Shown piece after piece: positions 57,740-64,000 of a stretch of 64,000 bases of DNA. The notes below the pieces were generated by a model. That model was given only the letters and a program-made list of their open reading frames with translations, was not told the DNA's origin and did not search any database. The stretch's first letter is position 1. Each line of letters starts with the position of its first letter. The DNA is from Branchiostoma lanceolatum (taxonomy: Eukaryota; Chordata; Leptocardii; Amphioxiformes; Branchiostomatidae), in the NCBI RefSeq assembly GCF_035083965.1, contig NC_089732.1, positions 12,167,424 to 12,231,423 of the forward strand. Direction: 5' to 3'. Made by a program: the position numbers and the translations under genes.

Positions 57740-59150
57740 TTCCCCTCCCATTACCTACACCTCAAATATGACATCCTTAGCATTGACTGTAAGGGTATGA
57801 TGTAGTTTCTGCATAGATTATGCAAACAAGGTATGCATTAGCATAATTTATGGTCAGGTGTGTCAGATAGACCAACTTGCTTGGGATGTAGGGGTGAGGT
57901 GTGAAGATCTAGACCAACTAATGGCGGACCGTGATGCCTGGCATTAGCATAATTTATGGCCAGGTGTATTCACCTTTACCTACAAGTCAAATATGACATC
58001 CGTAGCTTTTACGGTAAGGAAAATTCAAGTTTATGCATAAATCATGCAAACGAGGCCCTCATTAGCATAATTTATGGCCAGGTTTTCTGACCTTTCCTAA
58101 TGGTACCTACATCTCAGATATGACATCCATTTCTTTTACGGTAAGGAAAATATAAGTTTATGCATAAATTATGCAAATGATGTCCTCATTAGCATAATTC
58201 ATGGCCAGGTGTGTTCACCTTTCCTAAAGGTACCTACATCTCAAATATGACGTCTGCAGCTTGACGGTAGGGGAAATACACGTTTACGCATTAATTATGC
58301 AAATGAGGTCTCCATTAACATAATTTATGTCCAGGTGCTTTCACCTGTCCTAAAGGTACCTACATGTAAAATATGACATCCGCAGCTTTTACGGTAAGGG
58401 AAATGCAAGTTTATGCATAAATTATACAAACGAGGTCTTCATTAGCATAATTTATTGCCAGGTGTGTTCACCTTTCCTAAAGGTACCTACATCTCAAATA
58501 TGACATCTGCAGCTTTAACGGTGAGGGAAATACAAGTTTATGCATGAATTATGCAAATGATGTCCTCATTAGCATAATTCATGGCCAGGTGTGTTCACCT
58601 TTTCTAAAGGTACCTACATCTCAAATATGACATCTGCAGCTTTAACGGTGAGGGAAATACAAGTTTATGCATGAATTATGCAAATGATGTCCTCATTAGC
58701 ATAATTCATGGCCAGGTGTGTTCACCTTTCCTAAAGGTACCTACATCTTAAAGATGACATCCGCAGCTTTCACGGAAAGGGAAATACAAGTTTATGCATA
58801 AATTATGCAAATGAGGTCCTCATTAGCATTATTCATGGCCAGGTGTGTTCACCTTTCCTAAAGGTACCAACATCTCAAATATGACATCTGCAGCTTTTAC
58901 GGTAAGGGAAATACAAGTTTATGCATAAATTATGCAAATGAGGTCACCATTAGCATAATTTATGTCCAGGTGTGTTCACCTTTCCTAAAGGTACCTACAT
59001 CTCAAAGATGACATCCGCAGCTTTTACGGTAAGGGAAATACCAGTTTATACATAGATTATGCAAATTAGGTCCTCATTAGCATAATTTATTGTCAGGTGT
59101 ATTCACCTTTCCTATAGGTACCTACATCTCAAATATAACATCCGTAGCAT
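57740..59150. repeat. Minisatellite array, ~127-bp unit, about 11 copies
   Basis: Units recur with 'cacctttcctaaaggtaccta' junctions at about 58468, 58596, 58723, 58850, 58977 and 59104 (period ~127 bp). More diverged units lie on the left. Each unit contains 'tgacatc', 'tttatgcataaattatgcaaatga' (split here only for description) and 'cattagcataatttatg'. Several units contain the octamer ATGCAAAT. The array is non-coding. Confidence 0.9.
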
Positions 59151-59229
59151 GTATTGTAAGGTACATAGTCTATAACTTTCTGCAATACCATTAGTAGAGC
59201 TACCTCCGCACATCTACTTGGTTTTTGGC

Positions 59230-59276
59230 AGAAGAAGAAGAAGAAGAAGAAGAAGAAGAAGAAGAAAGAAGAAGAA
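59230..59276. repeat. (GAA)n microsatellite
   Basis: This is a GAA tract of about 15 units with one shift. The Phe-rich minus ORF over it is spurious. Confidence 0.95.
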
Positions 59277-62200
59277 CAGGCAAGCAAAAACAGTATATCC
59301 CCCTTCCCACTGGAAGGGGAATATAAAAAAGAAAAATGCCGTACCATATTTTTAAATAGTGTCTACCGGTGGCCAGCTGTTCTTGTTAACAAACAGGAAA
59401 GTCTAGTTCGAGAGAGTGTGTCTCACTTAGCGAACCTTGTGTAGTTTGTTTTTACACAGTTCACACCACCAGGAATACGAAATATCGATGCGAATATGCT
59501 AAAAATGTGTTGTATATGTCATTCATATAAAAGTTTTGTTCTCGAGATTTTTTTAATTTTGGCGTACAAATCTTTAATACAAAGTGCATCTTTAAATTGG
59601 CGAAAATCGCGCTCGTCGATGTCATCCATAATACGAATTTAATGCGGCCCATGTACATACTATTATACATGTGCCTTCAGTTTCCATCTCAAAAAGACGT
59701 CGAATGTTGTCAGAAGTTTCAAAGCTTCTCCAAGCCAGTGATTTCACACAGAAAGATGCTATTATGTTCTATAGAGTGCTCTGAGCCTTTAGGTCACCAT
59801 TTGCCGGAAGAATTGCATAAAAATACTCGGTATTATCGTGACTCGGTCATGCAAATAATGACATATGTTAAACAGTTTTCAGTTCACATGTTTTCTTATC
59901 CAACAGCCTAAATACTCGTTTGTTGACCTCCACCAAAAAGCTTGGGCATGTCATGACATCAAAGGCCTTCTTCTGCACAATCTTGTTCACTCACGCTGTA
60001 ACTTCTATAATTATATAATTCCACCCTAAGACCTATATATTAAAGGAAAACGGTATATCGAGCATGCACTTCACAAGAATGTCTTGAACACCTGGATATC
60101 TAACGTATGCATACCTCAGTGACTACTTATGTTGTATTCATTTCGTAGATATAGATATCTATCTTTAACTTCATCTTTTTTTTCAAATGTCCAATATTTT
60201 GGTAATCTTATGTATGTAGTATATGCTCTGTATCTTCTAACTGCGCCACAATACAGACAAAACATTAAGAATATTGGGTTTATTTGTGTGTGTAGGAGAA
60301 CACTTCTTTACTTATTTTTCTTCTATATGAATTCTAGTTTTAAACCTTTTCTGTATCCTGTGCGATAGCTGGCGAAACGTTGACTTGTGTAAAATCTTAC
60401 CACTGGTTAACAAGTGATCTCGCTAATGATACTCTTAAAAGTAATGGAATCATTTTCTTGGCATCAAAGTTCTTGAAGTGAGACAATTTCTTTAGACTTA
60501 GATAAAAATGAGCAATTAAAATCTAAAGAATAGTCGTATAAAAAGACTATTTTCTTAACTCTGTTTTGATAGCATGTACATGTAATAAATATTTGGAGTT
60601 AGAACGTGTATGTAGAAACATAATCGATGTTTTTGGTACCAAGAGAGAAAACTTGTTTGAGTTCTGAATAAAACCAGTTACACAGCATCATTGACTACTT
60701 ATATAACACAAAAACGCACTAGATAAGCGCAACAATCAACCTTCCTTAAGTTAAAAAGTATCAGTTTCCAAAATTTTGCGCTCAAGTTCCGTCTTTCGAT
60801 GCGTTTTTCTTATTTCTTAGTATCATCAGTTCTGTTATGTAGTATAACGACGCGGACCCTTAGTAAGCAGAATGAAGCTAGCCGTAGGCTATGCATTACT
60901 GTTAAACAAAGGAAATGTGCCAGCCTTCTTTTCAAACAGCCGAACCCTGTAATTATAAGCCTAGCACACGTAGGTCCGGTAAAAGGTTACGTCAACAATG
61001 ATGTCAAACCAGTCATATTTCAATCCAACATGACAGCAAAAATAAGGGCAAATGACAGTCAAATGACATATCATAAGACCATTGGATGTTAATTACACCC
61101 TTGACATACGTACGGCTGTGCACTGTTTAGTGGAACTGAAAGTGGTAAACTTTTGTAATCCGTTCAAATACTTTTTTACACAATTTCACGTTTTGTCCTA
61201 TGACAATCGTACTACACCGCACCAAACCGCACAGATGTGTTAGTTCAGTATCATCCCACGGCCACGCAATACTACAAAACGAACAAATCTACAACTGATG
61301 GTACTCACATGAGTGATCAAGATTTTCAAGTAGGGGTAGATTGAGACAAACATCACAAATATGTGCCCAAGAAGGCTGAAAGGCGCGGTAAACAATACTT
61401 TGATGAGATTATCAGCTAATTTAGATAGCAGAAACACCTCAAATGCCGCGTGGCTGGTGGCACAAAGAATTTTGGTAGTATTGACATCTTTGGGGGCTGA
61501 AAGAAGTTTACGTTTGGGGTCTATCGCGTGTATGTCTATGAAGATGTAGTGAAATGTGTTTGTATATTGTACATCAAAATTTTCGTAGTGTTTCTTTGCA
61601 AATTAACAAACTCGACAATTTTATTTTTGTTGTTGAAACGTGCTCAATTTTGGGTTAAACAAGTAGATAAATTTTGAACATTACAAAAAATAAAATCGAA
61701 ATCTATCCTGTTGCTTGAGTAACTGCCACTATCCGTATCTTATTACCTGGATGTCTTACGTTCCTTGACCATTCTAAGGTCAGATTGTAAGATGTCTAAT
61801 TTTGTTTCGTAGCTTGAGAATTTAATTCTAGGCCTGTGCGTGCGCGAGTGCTCTTTGAATGCACAATACACCACCGCCGTAGGGATTGTTCTAAATTCGT
61901 CACTCTTCCACCAAAATGTCCCTGACTTACTTTTGAGAAGGAAGAATTGTTTAGCACGGGCTTCAACTCTCTCAAACTAATATTTGTACTAGTCAGATAG
62001 TTTGTTGTTGTTGTTTTTTTTTCAAAATACTGCTACAGTGAGAATGCTCACAAATCTAACTCAAAGTAAGCGATCACCTTCTTGAATGTGAATGCATCGG
62101 AATTTGGAACGATCATTTCTGCTGTCTAGTTGCGAACTTTTAAAAAGTTCTTTAAAACCTATCCCTCCAAAATCTTGCTAAAGAAACAACATGATACCTT

Positions 62201-62512
62201 ACTGCCATGTGTGCCGCAGTACACGAAATGTACGAAACAGCAACTAGTACTTGTCCACACATCTACACAACATATGACCTACTAACTCCATACGAAAGTC
62301 ACTGAGATATGTCCTAGAATTTAGATGACGATACAATGACGAAGGGAAAAAAGACCTAAACATGGATATAAATTTCACAAACTCAATGGTAGAAAAGAAC
62401 CAAGTATACAACATTCGTAAACCCTGACAAAAGGCGTAAGCTGCCGCGTAATATATAAGAAAACAAACGTTATCGAAAAGATTACACAAAGAAGTTAGAA
62501 GAATTGTCTTAC

Positions 62513-62582
62513 CTTCAAACAGTCGCTGTACTTGCCATACGATTAATGCAAAAACTACAAACGCGGCTGTCCAACGCAACAT
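62513..62582 (-). CDS. Exon 1: signal-peptide exon of the mucin
   Basis: The coding part is 70 bp, phase 0 to 1, ending TTTGAAG|GTAAGAC. It encodes MLRWTAAFVVFALIVWQVQR and LFE before the split codon. A basic n-region and a hydrophobic core (TAAFVVFALIVW) fit a secretory signal. The ATG at 62582 is the first in this frame: the upstream in-frame stretch starts only with non-ATG codons and encodes no recognisable protein. The base at -3 is G, acceptable for initiation. Phase 1 fits exon 2. The 8.8-kb distance to exon 2 makes this link the least certain of the model. Confidence 0.7.
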
Positions 62583-64000
62583 TTCGTTAAAAAAAAGAGG
62601 ACCTTGTAAAATGTACTCTGTCCAGTTTACGTGCCGTCGAAATGCAGAAGGAAAAAAACTTGTCCAACTAGGTCTTCTCGGATGCGAAGCAGCTGACAAC
62701 AAGCCGTTCTAAATCCTCTCGTTGTCGGTACAGCTTTCTGGATAGAAACTTGTCAGACATGTCACAGAGATGTCCATCAAACTTTCCTGAAGTTCAGAAT
62801 ATCCGCTCTCCTTTCTTGTAAATAGATAGAAGAGTTTGTCGCATCGAGCGAAGACGCAATGTCGCTGCACAGAGAGAAGTGACCGACTTGTTTGTCATGT
62901 GCGTAACCAAATTAGGGTAAGGAGGAAAATTGCTGGATAAGGCGTGGCTTGGTATTTGCCGCGGGCGACATTTTAATGATTTATTGAAAAAGACTGGTTC
63001 GACGTCTCCATTGTTTTCGATCGAGCCAGTCTTCGTTGCTATGGTGTTAAAACAAATCCAGGACGTTTTTTGTGCTTGGCAATTGAAAAGTGTTCAGGAA
63101 AAAGAGAAATCACGAAAAGAAGAACAAGAAGAAACCGATTGCACGTGCTCTGCAAAGTTTGTTTATGCGTTGCTATAGATACACAACGGATCCTGGGCAT
63201 CATTTTTAGACAAGACTACATTGACACAACGTTTTGAATGACATTAACATTAAAAATTTGAAGACGCATTTTTTTTCCTTTTTTTTGCGTTTGTAATAAA
63301 AAAATATAGATGTAGATCCACTCATTCTTCTTTCATTTTTATAGACTTTTGAATGTCCAAGTGACACTGACATGACTGCCCTACAGAACGAATGGCTCTA
63401 TCGTAATTATTTGACACCTCGCTAGGCTGACTTATCATTAGGATCTAAGTGGTCTACCTATATAATAACCCGTCATCTTTTCCGAGGTGCCATGTACTAG
63501 TATCTTATGTACCGCTCATAGAATCACAATCATTATTGTGCGATAAAACGTCTGGTTATGACGTCATATAACCCATTTACCGCCATTTGCACGGAGAGTG
63601 AAATGTCAAAGGTCAGACAACAAAGAGGGTTGCTACACTGGTTCGGTCACCCCCCCCCTCTCCCACCTTCTTGGAAAAGGAGGTCGCAAATGATAAAGCA
63701 AAACCGGTTGCATGGCTGACTGGGCGCATGCGCAGAAGCAAACATACATGTAGGGACAAGCGTGTATCAGAGTATCAGATTCAGATTCAGATTTATTACA
63801 ATCAACCTTGCATGTTACATCCTTTACATGAAAGTTAACATGAAATATGTTGATAGTTAAATGAAATTGAAGCCATTACATTACATAGTATAAAAATCAC
63901 GCATATCACAAGCGAACACATGGTTAAAACACTTCAAACAGATCATCAATATGTTGTTACATATTAATGTGTATCATCTGTCATAATACTTAAGATATAG
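62583..64000 (-). other. 5' untranslated/upstream region of the mucin gene
   Basis: There is no convincing gene here. It should contain the 5' UTR and promoter, but I see no clear TATA box at a useful distance. Notable items are an inverted repeat at 62992-63032 (gactggttcga ... tcgagccagtc), a CT/C-rich run near 63648-63666 and a short attcag repeat near 63776-63798. An 82-codon plus-strand ORF at 62930-63178 begins with TTG and looks spurious. Confidence 0.5.

Larger units (their letters stand above)
53719..62512 (-). other. Intron 1 (8.8 kb)
   Basis: This is the largest intron of the gene, phase 1. It holds a CA-rich tract (about 54018-54090), a MITE-like element (54852-55112), a low-copy ~65-bp tandem repeat (about 56588-56760), the ~127-bp minisatellite (57740-59150), a GAA run (59230-59276) and otherwise AT-rich sequence. 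Short ORFs in both directions do not resemble known proteins. The exon 1 to exon 2 junction rests on phase and splice consensus only. Confidence 0.65.

Noticed and set aside
59129-59347. Phe-rich ORF
   Set aside because: It is translation of the GAA/TTC microsatellite.
60799-61092. 97-codon plus-strand ORF beginning with a signal-like MRFSYFLVSSVLLCS
   Set aside because: It lies in intron 1, has no recognised family, no repeated copy and no clear gene context. It cannot be told from chance without expression or conservation data.
62583-62702. N-terminal extension of the exon 1 ORF from a TTG codon
   Set aside because: A TTG start is not expected in a eukaryote, and the first in-frame ATG gives a good signal peptide.
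62930-63178. 82-codon plus-strand ORF with a Lys/Glu-rich end, as a divergent neighbour
   Set aside because: It starts with TTG, shows no recognised domain and is low in complexity at its end.
63776-63800. attcag short repeat as the 3' end of a LINE
   Set aside because: It has only three units and no coding remnant beside it in the window.

Overview
The window is eukaryotic, probably from a marine invertebrate deuterostome. I suspect an amphioxus (Branchiostoma) because of the AT-rich minisatellite built around 'atgcataaattatgcaaatga'; this is inference. Spliceosomal introns, EGF and SEA domains, microsatellites, a MITE and decayed LINE pieces rule out a prokaryote. No base of the window looks bacterial.

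Nearly everything is explained by one enormous gene on the minus strand. It starts with a signal-peptide exon at 62,582 and runs leftwards off the window at position 1. I could assemble 26 coding exons with consensus GT..AG junctions. Every donor phase matches the next acceptor phase, giving about 44.8 kb of coding sequence (at least 14,900 residues) with no stop. The 3' end, including any transmembrane or cytoplasmic part, lies outside the window. The product is a Thr/Ser/Pro-rich, almost cysteine-free giant mucin-like glycoprotein.

Layout in transcript order: exon 1 (signal peptide); an 8.8 kb intron 1 holding a MITE and a ~127-bp minisatellite array; exon 2 (N-terminal region with an R-F-R-R furin-like site, then Ser/Thr-rich); exon 3 (7.7 kb; 60-, 54- and 39-residue repeat families); exon 4 (EGF-like); exons 5-6 (SEA domain 1); exons 7-15 (small phase 1-1 cassettes ending in 'PTTEG', three of them an exact 430-bp tandem duplication); exon 16 (16.6 kb, ~340-residue higher-order repeats); exon 17 (cassette); exon 18 (8.4 kb, same repeat family, ending in an EGF-like motif); exons 19-20 (SEA domain 2); exons 21-22 (six-cysteine EGF, then 10-residue repeats); exons 23-24 (cassettes); exons 25 and 26 (2.0 kb and at least 4.3 kb of Thr-rich repeats).

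The gene grew at several scales: short tandem repeats within exons, 1,020-bp higher-order repeats, 430-bp exon+intron duplications, and duplication of large blocks (EGF-SEA; cassette + giant exon). Secreted or membrane mucins with SEA and EGF domains form extended O-glycosylated brushes on epithelia, and SEA domains often self-cleave. That is the probable job of this protein. The right end, upstream of exon 1, shows no convincing second gene.
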